This document shows, piece by piece, positions 24,780 through 32,474 of a stretch of DNA of 64,000 bases. The DNA lies in NCBI GenBank assembly GCA_012523405.1, contig JAAYIN010000072.1:1-64000 (forward strand), written 5' to 3'. Each line of letters begins with the position of its first letter. Position 1 is the first letter of the stretch. The DNA comes from Clostridiales bacterium. Its GTDB lineage: Bacteria; Bacillota; Clostridia; Christensenellales; Aristaeellaceae. The position numbers and the translations under genes were made by a program. The notes below the pieces were generated by a model. That model searched no databases, was not told the origin of the DNA, and worked only from the letters and a program-made list of their open reading frames with translations.

Positions 24780-25625
24780 ATGGACTGGATTACGCGACTT
24801 AACACAACGATTCACTATATCGAAGAACATCTGGCAGAGGATATCGACTACGCGGCGCTTGGCAAAATCGCCTGCTGCTCGTCGTATCACTACCAGCGGA
24901 TGTTTGCATATATGGCGGGGGTGCCGCTGTCGGAGTACATTCGCCGCAGACGCATGACGCTGGCCGCCGCAGACCTGCAAAACGGCGATAAGATCATTGA
25001 TGTGGCGCTGAAATACGGCTACGCTTCACCAACGGCATTTAATCGTGCGTTTCAGGTGGTGCATGGCGTTGCGCCGTCACTTGCCAAAAATAGTGGTGTC
25101 TCCCTCAAATCCTTCTCTCCTATCGGCTTCAAAATCACCATCAAAGGAGCAGAAGAAATGGAATATCGCATGGAGAAAAAGGATGCATTTCGCATCGTTG
25201 GCATTTCTCAGCCATTGTGTAAAGAGGTGGAGGAGAGCTTCAAGGTCGTTCCGCAAATGTGGTACAAGGCGGGAATGGATGGCACGATCGGCAAGTTTGC
25301 CCCTCTGATGAACGCCGAGCCAATGGGCATACTGGGCGTGAGTGCATGCGCGGACGATGATGAGTGGCGCTACTATATCGCCGTTTCCACAACCGTCCCC
25401 TGCGGCGAGTTTGAGGAATACACCGTCCCCGCGGCAACGTGGGCGATCTTTTACGGCGAGGGCACAAACCTATCCATTCAAGAATTGGAAAAGCGAATCG
25501 TGACCGAATGGTTGCCCTCCTCAGGCTACGAGTACACGAACGCCCCCGAAATCGAAGTCTACTTAAACCCAGATCCCCAGAACGCAAAGTTTGAGGTATG
25601 GGTACCTGTCGCTAAGAAGGCGTAA
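24780..25625 (+). CDS. AraC-family regulator with GyrI-like effector domain
   Basis: 281 residues. The N-terminal ~100 residues are two AraC helix-turn-helix motifs (DIDYAALGKIACCSSYHYQRMF and IDVALKYGYASPTAFNRAF). From about residue 120 a GyrI-like (SOUL/Rob-type) small-molecule domain follows (YRMEKKDAFRIVGIS ... ATWAIFYGEG ... EWLPSSGYEY), ending as usual in EVWVPV. Such proteins bind hydrophobic or cationic compounds and switch on efflux or stress genes. No target is evident next to it. A terminator follows. Confidence 0.9.
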   Translation: MDWITRLNTTIHYIEEHLAEDIDYAALGKIACCSSYHYQRMFAYMAGVPLSEYIRRRRMTLAAADLQNGDKIIDVALKYGYASPTAFNRAFQVVHGVAPSLAKNSGVSLKSFSPIGFKITIKGAEEMEYRMEKKDAFRIVGISQPLCKEVEESFKVVPQMWYKAGMDGTIGKFAPLMNAEPMGILGVSACADDDEWRYYIAVSTTVPCGEFEEYTVPAATWAIFYGEGTNLSIQELEKRIVTEWLPSSGYEYTNAPEIEVYLNPDPQNAKFEVWVPVAKKA

Positions 25626-25651
25626 GCGGATCATATATAATGGATGATAAT

Positions 25652-25688
25652 CCTCACTGAGAAAATGCTCTCGGTGGGGTTTTTATTT
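25652..25688 (+). terminator. Terminator of the AraC-family gene
   Basis: CCTCACTGAGA pairs with TCTCGGTGGGG (G-T pairs) and is followed by TTTTTATTTT. Confidence 0.8.
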
Positions 25689-25786
25689 TGCAGCAATGCA
25701 AAGAACGCCTAGAGCGTTTGATATAGCGCCCCATTTGCCATGCCTAAAAACTAATGCTATACTAATAAAAAAACGGAGGTATTCTC

Positions 25787-26578
25787 ATGCCGTCCATGAA
25801 TCAAACCAAAGATGTGCAAAACCAATATGCTGATGATAAAAACCTAGCGATCAGAATCAAGTTCCATGAGATGTATAGCGTGGATAAGCGAGGGATTGTG
25901 GGCTGGATGTTTGAGCAATATCACTTCGCGCCAGGTGACCGCATGCTGGAGCTTGGCTGCGGGAACGGCAACCAGTGGAATGGACGAATCCAAGACCTTC
26001 CGAAGGGCTGCACGCTGCATTTGTCTGATTTTTCGGAGGGCATGGTGGGTACGGTCAAGGAAAAATACGCTGCGTTTGAAAATGTCAGCTATGAGCAGAT
26101 CGATATCCAAAACATCCCCTATGAGGATGACAGCTTTGACGTGATCATTGCAAACCATATGCTCTACCATGTCCCAGACCTTGATGGGGCACTGGCTGAG
26201 GTGCGGCGGGTGCTGAAAACAGGGGGAAGGTTCTATGCATCCACGAATAGCGAAAACGGCTTATGGTCGTACCTATGCAATGCGCTGCATCATATTGATG
26301 AGAATGTGGAGTGCTTTGCGAAGACGTACTCGTTCACACTCCAAAACGGATATGGGATACTGAGGGGTCATTTCGAGGATGTCAAGCGGCTGGATTATGT
26401 GGATGCGCTTGATATCACAAACACGCAGGACTTGATTGACTGGATTTGCTCGACGATATCGCTGGCGCCATTTTCCCCAGAGCAGCTAGTGCAGATATAC
26501 AATTATTTTGAAGCCATCAGGCTCAAGGAAGGGGTCATCCATATCCCCAAAGAAGCAGGAATGTTTGTTTCAACATGA
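25787..26578 (+). CDS. SAM-dependent methyltransferase
   Basis: 263 residues; GGAGG ahead of the ATG. The class I motifs are RMLELGCGNGNQW (SAM loop), DVIIANHMLYHV (motif 4 to 5) and LKTGGRFYAST. The type 11 methyltransferase domain fills residues 45-160. The C-terminal part, with ITNTQDLIDWICSTISL, is found in a clade of small-molecule methyltransferases. The substrate is unknown. Confidence 0.85.
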   Translation: MPSMNQTKDVQNQYADDKNLAIRIKFHEMYSVDKRGIVGWMFEQYHFAPGDRMLELGCGNGNQWNGRIQDLPKGCTLHLSDFSEGMVGTVKEKYAAFENVSYEQIDIQNIPYEDDSFDVIIANHMLYHVPDLDGALAEVRRVLKTGGRFYASTNSENGLWSYLCNALHHIDENVECFAKTYSFTLQNGYGILRGHFEDVKRLDYVDALDITNTQDLIDWICSTISLAPFSPEQLVQIYNYFEAIRLKEGVIHIPKEAGMFVST

Positions 26579-26583
26579 AGCTC

Positions 26584-26743
26584 TTTTAATGCACTTCGCC
26601 CTTGTTTGCGGCACTCATGGTCAGGGCTGCGTGTAGGGAATCCATGCTACGCAAGGTTCCCAAACCACCGGGGCTTTGCCCTTCTATTGTCGCTGGTTTC
26701 GGATGATTGATCGGAGGGGCTTCGCCCATTTCTTTTCGTCCCC
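26584..26743 (+). repeat. Dispersed intergenic repeat, copy A
   Basis: This block carries the phrase gtagggaatccatgctacg followed by caaggttcccaaaccaccgg and a CTTCGCCC end. Very similar blocks occur at 56722-56875 in the same orientation and at 34335-34450 inverted. It contains no credible gene. Confidence 0.75.
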
Positions 26744-27060
26744 CGTCCCCCCTATAGCCTGCAAGCCGCAGGCTTTTTTGAATTGTTTTATTGCTAATCT
26801 ATTAGGACAACCAAGATGCTTCTTGTTACCCTCCCTCCCCAGTTCGTGCAAAGCGCGAACAAATAAAGGGTCAAGGGGAGCTTCGCTCATTTAATTTGCC
26901 CTTGTGGGGTGCATCGTCCTAGCCCCGCATCGCCCCCGTCCCCCCTATAGCCTGCAAGCCGCAGGCTTTTTTGAATTGATTTATTGTTAATCTATTGCGA
27001 CAACCAAGATGCTTCTGGTGTCGCCCTCCCCCCCTCCCCAGTTCGTGCAAAGCGCGAAGC
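26744..27060 (+). repeat. Two tandem copies of a GC-rich intergenic repeat
   Basis: Copies begin near 26744 and 26937. Each has CCTGC-AAGCC-GCAGG followed by TTTTTT (a terminator-like hairpin at about 26759 and 26952), then a conserved stretch through acaaccaagatgcttct and a CCCTCCC-rich end with tcgtgcaaagcgcga. The two differ at scattered bases. A related tail is found at 51125-51235. I see no gene in 26580-27136. Confidence 0.75.
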
Positions 27061-27136
27061 CCTTGCGGGGTGCGGGGCAGAGCCCTGCTCGTTCTCCTTC
27101 GTCCCCCCTGTTCTCCCCGTCCCCTTCCCCGAAACC

Positions 27137-27170
27137 TGACATACCCATGTCACATTTTATCTGTTATACT
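27137..27170 (+). promoter_or_regulatory. Promoter and operator of the WYL regulator gene
   Basis: TGACAT-ACCC-ATGTCA (27137-27152) is a perfect 6-bp inverted repeat over the -35 region. TGTTATACT gives an extended -10 with TATACT at 27165-27170. The same element at the same distance precedes the ridA-like gene. Confidence 0.8.
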
Positions 27171-27189
27171 GTGAGGAGAGGTGAGCGAT

Positions 27190-28092
27190 ATGCAGATCAA
27201 TCGGCTTTTTGAGATTGTATATATACTGATGAACAAGAGCACGGTGACGGCGAAGGAGCTTGCGGAGCGGTTTGAGGTGTCGCAAAGGACGATCTACCGC
27301 GATGTGGACGCGCTTTCGCTGGCGGGAATTCCCGTGTACACGAGCAAGGGGCGGGGCGGCGGAATCAGCCTAGTGGAGGATTTCGTGCTGAATAAATCGA
27401 TATTGAGCGATCAAGAGCAAAGCGAGATATTGTCAGCACTTGAGGGGCTTGCGGCGGTGAGGACGGAGGACACGGCGGAGGTGCTGGAGAAATTAAGCTC
27501 GTTTTTCAATAAACCGATGACAAGCTGGGTTGAGGTGGATTTTTCGGATTGGAGCTACCAAAACGGGCAGATTTTTACGGAGCTGAAAAGGGCGATTTTG
27601 GAGCGTCTGGTTGTGGAGATGACGTATTTCAGTACGTATGGGGAAAGGACAAAGAGAAGTATCGAACCGATGCAGCTGTGGTTTAAGTCAAAGACTTGGT
27701 ATGTAAAGGCGTATTGTTTGAGTAAGCAGTGTGTGCGCACGTTTAAGCTGACGCGGATTGCGGAATTGCTGGTGACGGGGGAGCATTTTGCGCAGAGGGA
27801 TTTGCTGAAATCCATTGCACAAAATGAACCGATTACGGAAAAAGAAGCGGACACGACGCTGACGCTCAGGATTGCACCTGGTCAGGCGTATCGCGTATAT
27901 GACGATTTTGGGCAGACGGAAGTGGAACGCCTTGAGGACGGTAGCTTTTTGGTGGTGGTGAGATGGCCTGAGGGTGAGTGGGTATATGGGATGATGCTGT
28001 CGTATGGGACGAATATCGAGGTGCTAGCACCTGCGCATATCCGCGAGATCCTTTTGCAAAAAGCAAAGAAAATTGTAGAAATCTATTCGTAA
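27190..28092 (+). CDS. YafY-type HTH regulator with WYL domain
   Basis: 300 residues from ATG 27190. The N-terminal helix-turn-helix is of DeoR type (VTAKELAERFEVSQRTIYRDVDALSLAGIPVYTSKGRGGGISL). A WYL-like domain follows around residues 140-220 (LVVEMTYFSTYGERTKRSIEPMQLWFKSKTWYVKAYC) and a WCX-like C-terminal domain from about 225. The classical W-Y-L triad is partly preserved as TWYVKAYC. It likely represses itself and the following ridA-like gene through the shared TGACAT-N4-ATGTCA sites, released by an unknown ligand. Confidence 0.88.
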   Translation: MQINRLFEIVYILMNKSTVTAKELAERFEVSQRTIYRDVDALSLAGIPVYTSKGRGGGISLVEDFVLNKSILSDQEQSEILSALEGLAAVRTEDTAEVLEKLSSFFNKPMTSWVEVDFSDWSYQNGQIFTELKRAILERLVVEMTYFSTYGERTKRSIEPMQLWFKSKTWYVKAYCLSKQCVRTFKLTRIAELLVTGEHFAQRDLLKSIAQNEPITEKEADTTLTLRIAPGQAYRVYDDFGQTEVERLEDGSFLVVVRWPEGEWVYGMMLSYGTNIEVLAPAHIREILLQKAKKIVEIYS

Positions 28093-28094
28093 TA

Positions 28095-28128
28095 TGACAT
28101 ACTGATGTCGACTTTCAGCTGCTATGAT
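28095..28128 (+). promoter_or_regulatory. Promoter and operator of the ridA-like gene
   Basis: TGACAT-ACTG-ATGTCG (28095-28110) and extended -10 TGCTATGAT (TATGAT 28123-28128). The distance from operator start to -10 is 28 bases, identical to the copy at 27137. Confidence 0.78.
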
Positions 28129-28154
28129 AAGAGCAAAGGAAAGGGGACGAGATC

Positions 28155-28523
28155 GTGATTCAAAGATTACCAACGCATTGCGGGGACGAGAGCTGTCCAT
28201 CGTGTACGGTGGCGGGTGACTATATTTTTCTGGCGCACCACGCAGGCGGGCATGATGTGAAGGAGATCGGGCACCAGATGCGGGCGGCGTTTGAGGGCAT
28301 GAAGCGCACGCTGAGCGGCGCAGGCGCGACGCTTGGGGACATGGTGCAGATTCAGCTGTTTCTGAGAAATTTGGAGGACTTTGGGGCGGCGCGTGATGTG
28401 TTTTATGAGTATTTTGAGGATGGTTTTCCTGCACGCATGATGTCAACGAGTAAATTTCTCAACGAAAACGCCCTTTGCCAAATGACGGGGATTGCGTACA
28501 AGCCACAAGACAAAAGAGAATGA
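28155..28523 (+). CDS. RidA/YjgF family protein
   Basis: 122 residues with a GTG start at 28155 and AAAGGGG ahead. The family core is DYIFLAHHAGGH, the helix MRAAFEGMKRTLSGAGATLGDMVQIQLFLRNLEDF, and FPARMMSTSKFL, where the Arg corresponds to the carboxylate-binding arginine of RidA. RidA proteins remove reactive enamine/imine intermediates from pyridoxal enzymes; other branches have different ligands. Its pairing with a WYL regulator under the same operator suggests response to a metabolite rather than housekeeping use. Confidence 0.87.
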   Translation: MIQRLPTHCGDESCPSCTVAGDYIFLAHHAGGHDVKEIGHQMRAAFEGMKRTLSGAGATLGDMVQIQLFLRNLEDFGAARDVFYEYFEDGFPARMMSTSKFLNENALCQMTGIAYKPQDKRE

Positions 28524-28525
28524 AA

Positions 28526-28774
28526 ATGGAAAACATGATCTTTTGCCAGAGCTGAGGGATGCCAATGGAAAAGCAAGAGGATTTTGCGAAGAATAGCGAT
28601 GGAACGCAAAATAGTGACTAATGCCTGTGCTGCCATAAAGACGGTAAGTTCGCATCGGAACAAACAATGGAAGAAATGATCGAAAGCTGTATCCCGCATT
28701 GCAAGGGCGGCAATGATGACGTTTTTTCCGAGTCTCAAGCGTTGGGCAAAGTAAGAATCGGCGCAATAAAATAA
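28526..28774 (+). pseudogene. Putative zinc-ribbon protein gene with two nonsense codons
   Basis: The 83-codon frame encodes FCQS-stop-GMPMEKQEDFAKNS, then NSD-stop-CLCCHKDGKF and TMEEMIESC. This is the small zinc-ribbon family with the pattern CQSCGMPM ... SDYCxxCYxDGxF. TGA replaces a metal-binding Cys codon and TAA replaces the Tyr codon before the next Cys. The rest of the frame is intact, so decay is recent. Because two different stop codons are involved, recoding is unlikely. Confidence 0.8.
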
Positions 28775-28804
28775 GCGCCTTGACTTTTAAAAGGCGCTTA
28801 TTTA
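28768..28804. terminator. Bidirectional terminator-like hairpin
   Basis: AAATAAGCGCCTT and AAGGCGCTTATTT form a 13-bp perfect stem with A/T-rich flanks, at the end of the dead zinc-ribbon gene. Confidence 0.8.
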
Positions 28805-28827
28805 TAATCAAATACATAGGTTGTGAC

Positions 28828-28868
28828 CAACTGTTTTTGCAAGGGGAGCCTGCGAAAACAGTTGTTTT
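28828..28868. terminator. Terminator of tspO side
   Basis: CAACTGTTTTTGCA pairs with TGCGAAAACAGTTG around a 9-base loop, with T-rich sequence after it. It lies 30 bases from the tspO stop codon and could end transcription from either side. Confidence 0.65.
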
Positions 28869-28897
28869 CTATAGGAAAAAGATTGCATGGTACAATA

Positions 28898-29368
28898 TTA
28901 GTTCAGCAGCGAAATCGATAGATTCAAATACCCCGCAAAGGTTACCCAGAGCAGATAGGGCACCATCAAATAAGCGGCTGTTTTTGATATGCGATAGAAC
29001 TTTATCGTGGTGAAAATGATCAGCGCCCACAAAAGCAAAAGCCAGAAAAACGAGAATAGATACCATTTGAAGGAGAAAAAGAAGATCGACCAGAAGAAAT
29101 TGACACCCAGCTGAACGGCATATACGATGAGCGCGCGGGTGCGCACAGCAAGCTTTTCATCTGCGGCATAGACCAGATAGGACGCGATGCCCATCATAAT
29201 GAATAATATCGTCCACACGATGGGGAAGAGCCAGCCGGGCGGCGATAGCGGCGGCTTGTTGAGTTTCTCAAAGGTATCCATACCACCGCTAGTGATGAGT
29301 GCAGAGAGCCCGCCCACTGCCAGTGGAATCGCAATGGAAACAATAATCGCCTTCGTTTTTGATTTCAA
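28898..29368 (-). CDS. tspO: TspO/MBR family membrane protein
   Basis: 156 residues with five hydrophobic spans, the family layout. Conserved marks are LNKPPLSPPGWLFPIVWTILFIMMGIASYLVY and QLGVNFFWSIFFF; the end YLNLSISLLN is typical. TspO binds porphyrins, haem and cholesterol-like ligands and is linked to stress and tetrapyrrole handling. It is a single-gene unit on the reverse strand. Confidence 0.93.
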   Translation of the reverse strand: MKSKTKAIIVSIAIPLAVGGLSALITSGGMDTFEKLNKPPLSPPGWLFPIVWTILFIMMGIASYLVYAADEKLAVRTRALIVYAVQLGVNFFWSIFFFSFKWYLFSFFWLLLLWALIIFTTIKFYRISKTAAYLMVPYLLWVTFAGYLNLSISLLN

Positions 29369-29469
29369 TCAAAACACCCCCAAACCAGTATATGAGCGAG
29401 AGCTGCGCGATATGCATTCGCATGGCGCAAAACCTCCTGATAAAAAATGACAAGGAAGTGACGAGTCCC

Positions 29470-29922
29470 ATGATCCAAATCATCAAGGCGACAGCAGAGC
29501 AATTCGCGCTTGCGATGAGCAGCAGGCTGGACACCCTCAGGGCGGTCAACCATATGGAGCAGGAGGATGGATTCAGCGAGGAGCTGATGAGCCGCACTGC
29601 TAAGTACCTAAGGACTGGTGACCAGACCACCGTGCTTGCGATGGATGGGGATGTGATCGGCTGCGCAACGATTTGCTATATCGATGTCATGCCAACGCCC
29701 GGTCATCCCAGCGGCAAGCGCGCACATGTGATGAATGTGCATGTGCGGGAGGAGTACCAGCGGCAGGGCATTGCGAGGCGTATGATGGAGATGCTGATTG
29801 CGGAGGCGAAGGAGCGCGGCGTGACGGAGATCACGCTTGACGCAACGGACGAAGGCAGACCATTGTATGAAAAATGCGGATTTGCGGCAAGCGATGAATG
29901 CATGTTTTTGGATGTGAAATAA
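29470..29922 (+). CDS. GNAT-family N-acetyltransferase
   Basis: About 150 residues if translation starts at ATG 29470 (MIQIIKATAEQF), a usual GNAT beginning, with AAGGAAG 12 bases ahead. The acetyl-CoA loop is VREEYQRQGIARRMMEMLI, and EITLDATDEGRPLYEKCGFAA closes the fold. The residues upstream of this ATG overlap the tspO start region and are not family-like. The substrate is unknown; amino groups of small molecules or protein termini are typical. Confidence 0.85.
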   Translation: MIQIIKATAEQFALAMSSRLDTLRAVNHMEQEDGFSEELMSRTAKYLRTGDQTTVLAMDGDVIGCATICYIDVMPTPGHPSGKRAHVMNVHVREEYQRQGIARRMMEMLIAEAKERGVTEITLDATDEGRPLYEKCGFAASDECMFLDVK

Positions 29923-29939
29923 AGCCATATCATTTTGTG

Positions 29940-29972
29940 GGCAGTAGAGGTAAGCATTTCTACTGCCTTTTT
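29940..29972 (+). terminator. Terminator of the GNAT gene
   Basis: GGCAGTAGA and TCTACTGCC form a 9-bp perfect stem followed by TTTTT. Confidence 0.88.
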
Positions 29973-30016
29973 GCTGCTTTGGGATAAATAGTCAGAGATG
30001 AATTTCAAATTCCCTA

Positions 30017-30067
30017 TTGACAATTATATCGGCTGCCGTTATACTAACTATATCGGAGGACGATATA
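30017..30067 (+). promoter_or_regulatory. padR promoter and operator
   Basis: TTGACA (30017-30022), 17 bp, TATACT (30040-30045). TATATCG-GAGGA-CGATATA (30049-30067) is a perfect 7-bp inverted repeat right after the -10 box, and another TATATCG half site lies in the spacer. The position suits autorepression by the PadR protein encoded next. Confidence 0.8.
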
Positions 30068-30102
30068 ACGACCGCCGAAGCAAAAGAGAGGAGTTTGAGA
30101 TT

Positions 30103-30420
30103 TTGGCAAATCAAGCATTAACAGAAGCTGTTTATTATATCCTGCTGTCGCTCACGCAGCAACTGCATGGCTATGGCATTATGCAAAATGTGGAGCAACT
30201 ATCAGGTGGACGCGTAAAGCTTGCGGCGGGGACGCTGTACGGAGCGATCAATACGCTGGTGGAAAAAGGCTGGATCAAGGCATTGGCTGAGGATAAAGAC
30301 AGCCGAAAAAAGGAATACGTCATCACAGATCAGGGCAAAGATGTGCTAGGCGCAGAGCTTGAGCGGCTAACAGAACTGATTGAAAACGGGAACCGCATTT
30401 TAGGAGGCGTAGATATATGA
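30103..30420 (+). CDS. PadR-family transcriptional regulator
   Basis: About 105 residues from TTG 30103, which is preceded by GAGAGGAG; the protein then begins LANQALTEAVYYILLSL, the usual PadR start. The winged helix has HGYGIMQNVEQLSGGRVKLAAGTLYGAINTLVEKGWIK and the wing SRKKEYVITDQGK. The stop overlaps the start of the DUF2812 gene (ATGA), the standard PadR-DUF2812 pair of Firmicutes. It should repress this operon. Confidence 0.9.
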   Translation: MANQALTEAVYYILLSLTQQLHGYGIMQNVEQLSGGRVKLAAGTLYGAINTLVEKGWIKALAEDKDSRKKEYVITDQGKDVLGAELERLTELIENGNRILGGVDI

Positions 30421-30953
30421 TTAAAATTTGTTATAAATGGTTTTGGGCATGGGATTTTGAAAGGGAAGAAAAGTGGCTCAATGAGATGGCAGCTAAAGGG
30501 CTAAGCCTTCGCTCCGTTGGCTTTTGCAGGTATGAGTTTGAACCATGTGAGCCGGGCGAGTACCAGTTTCGTCTGGAACTTCTCGAGCATACGACTACGC
30601 ATATCGAAAGTGAGCAGTATATCTCGTTCTTGGAGGACACAGGCGTAAAGCATGTGGGCACGTTTGGTCGCTGGATTTTCCTCAGGAAGAAAACAGATGG
30701 CGGCACATTCGATCTGTTCTCTGATTATCAATCGCGCATTACTCATCTCAACCGCATATTGCTGATGATCGGCATTGTTGCGGGCTTCAATCTATTCGCT
30801 GGAATTAACAACCTAGCATTTTATTTTGGGGGACAGGACAGAAATGCCATTGGCTTTGTCAATCTGCTATTGGCAGGTATGATCCTCTATGGTTTTGTGA
30901 AGACCTATGCCATCAAACATAGACTCCAAAAGGAACAGCAGCTGTTTGAATAA
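30417..30953 (+). CDS. DUF2812 membrane protein
   Basis: 178 residues. The N-terminal soluble part (WFWAWDFEREEKWLNEMAAKGLSL, and SEQYISFLEDTGVKHVGTFGRWIFLRKK) is the DUF2812 domain, about residues 8-105. Two membrane spans follow (ILLMIGIVAGFNLFAGI and FVNLLLAGMILYGFV). The function is unknown. These proteins are almost always paired with a PadR regulator and are thought to act in envelope stress. Translationally coupled to padR. Confidence 0.88.
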   Translation: MIKICYKWFWAWDFEREEKWLNEMAAKGLSLRSVGFCRYEFEPCEPGEYQFRLELLEHTTTHIESEQYISFLEDTGVKHVGTFGRWIFLRKKTDGGTFDLFSDYQSRITHLNRILLMIGIVAGFNLFAGINNLAFYFGGQDRNAIGFVNLLLAGMILYGFVKTYAIKHRLQKEQQLFE

Positions 30954-31036
30954 AGAGAACCCTCCATTTCGCTAAAAAAGAATGACTTTGACGGTTGTCT
31001 GTGATAAAATAATAACCACACCAGCGTCAAGAATGC

Positions 31037-31074
31037 GAAAATATGCCCGCTTCATTTTGGAGCAGGCATATTTC
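31037..31074 (+). other. Leader hairpin before the DUF3795 gene
   Basis: AAATATGCC-CGCT and AGCA-GGCATATTT form a long stem 25 bases before the ATG. The T-run after it is weak, so it may be a leader structure rather than a terminator. Confidence 0.5.
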
Positions 31075-31097
31075 TGGATTGAAATGGAGGACAAAAG

Positions 31098-31775
31098 ATG
31101 ACGATGATCGATACATACTGCGGGCTTTCCTGCGCAGATTGTGGTTTCAAGGAATCCCATGGCTGCGGGGGGTGCATCGCTACGGAGGGCAAGCCCTTTC
31201 ATGGCGGATGCGAGGTAGCGGAATGTGCCAAAAAGAAGGGCAAGCGGTTTTGCGGCGAATGCGAGAGCTTCCCATGCGAAATCCTGAACCGTTATTCATT
31301 TGATCCTGTGCATGGCGACGATGGCGCACGGATCGAAAACTGTAAGGCACAAAAAGCCGCGCTGGTGAAGCAAGCTCGCGAGGGGCTAAGCCCTGTGTCT
31401 ATATGCGGTCATCACTGCGATTATTGCTTCCTTGGCCAGTGGTGCGGAGGTTGTAGAAGCGACTATAATGTCTGCTCGTTTGCGACGATCACCGAGGGCA
31501 GCATTTGCCCCAATGTGAAATGCGCGAAGGAAAAGAAGCTGGAAGGCTGCTATGAATGCAGCGAAGTGAAGGATTGCCAGATTGGCTACTACGGACGGGC
31601 GGACGAGTATGTCTGCAAAGCCACCGCCCTGTTCATAGGGAAATATGGCGAGGAAAGATATAGCAAAACGCTTTCGCGCGCCGTTGATGCGGGCGAGAGG
31701 TATGCCAAGGATTTTGACGCGACAGGCAGCGTGGAGAAAGCGCTGGAATTGCTGGAAAAATATTTAGATCGGTGA
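31098..31775 (+). CDS. DUF3795 cysteine-rich protein (two domains)
   Basis: 225 residues; GGAGG before the ATG. It carries two copies of the Cys-rich DUF3795 pattern: YCGLSCADCGF...CGGC...CAKKKGKRFCGECESFPCE and ICGHHCDYCFLGQWCGGCRS...CAKEKKLEGCYEC. The arrangement suggests metal binding, perhaps zinc or an iron-sulfur cluster. The function is not known. The next gene starts 10 bases later and is cotranscribed. Confidence 0.82.
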   Translation: MTMIDTYCGLSCADCGFKESHGCGGCIATEGKPFHGGCEVAECAKKKGKRFCGECESFPCEILNRYSFDPVHGDDGARIENCKAQKAALVKQAREGLSPVSICGHHCDYCFLGQWCGGCRSDYNVCSFATITEGSICPNVKCAKEKKLEGCYECSEVKDCQIGYYGRADEYVCKATALFIGKYGEERYSKTLSRAVDAGERYAKDFDATGSVEKALELLEKYLDR

Positions 31776-31785
31776 GGAAAACACA

Positions 31786-32346
31786 TTGAAGCTTGTCATC
31801 ATCACAGGCCCCCATGCAGTGGGCAAAATGACGGTTGGGCAGGAGCTTTGCAAAATCACGGGACTTCGTTTGTTTCACAATCACATGACGATCGATGTGG
31901 TGGCGGGGCTGTTTGATAATTTGCCAAAGGAGCGGGAAAGGCTGACCAATCTGTTTCGGCATGAGATTTTTGATGCCTACTCCAAAAGCGATGAATACGG
32001 CATGGTTTTTACCTATATGTGGGCATTTGATAGCCAAAATGACTGGGATTACATGGGCGAAGTGGAGGCGCTGTTCACCTCCCGAGGTGCGCAGGTGTAT
32101 TTTGTGGAGCTTGCGGCAGATTATGATCTTCGCATAGAGCGCAATAAGACAGAAAACAGACTGCTTCATAAATCAACCAAGCGCGATCTGGATACCTCAG
32201 AGATGCTGTTTCGTAAATTGGAGGAAAAGTATCGGCTGAATTCGCTGGATGGTGAAGTGACCAAGGAGCACTATTTGAAAATTCATAATGATGAAATGGC
32301 ACCTGAGGCCGCTGCGGCGATGATCAAAGAAGCCTTTGATTTATAA
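31786..32346 (+). CDS. P-loop kinase-like protein (shikimate kinase-like fold)
   Basis: 186 residues from a TTG start at 31786. Walker A is IITGPHAVGKMTVG at the very N-terminus. TRHEIFDAYSK-like helices and YFVELAADYDLRIERNKTENR form the lid region seen in AAA_33/shikimate-kinase-like small kinases. The ligand is unknown; relatives include nucleoside or antibiotic-modifying kinases. It follows the DUF3795 gene by 10 bases. Confidence 0.75.
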   Translation: MKLVIITGPHAVGKMTVGQELCKITGLRLFHNHMTIDVVAGLFDNLPKERERLTNLFRHEIFDAYSKSDEYGMVFTYMWAFDSQNDWDYMGEVEALFTSRGAQVYFVELAADYDLRIERNKTENRLLHKSTKRDLDTSEMLFRKLEEKYRLNSLDGEVTKEHYLKIHNDEMAPEAAAAMIKEAFDL

Positions 32347-32474
32347 GCGCTTAACCTGCTAACGAGCGGCGCAACTCTGGGTTGCGCGTGCCTGCAAAAG
32401 AGCAAAGAGAAGTTGGTGTATTCAAGCGCGTTGATTCGGTATGATCGATGTATCAAATGCAGGAGGTATAAGCC

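Noticed and set aside
26980-27136. Small proteins in the CCCTCCC-rich region
   Set aside because: The frames are proline/serine-rich products of repeat DNA with no ribosome sites.
28526-28774. Selenocysteine (TGA) in the zinc-ribbon gene
   Set aside because: A second, different stop codon (TAA) lies downstream in the same frame, and no SECIS-like hairpin was seen right after the TGA.
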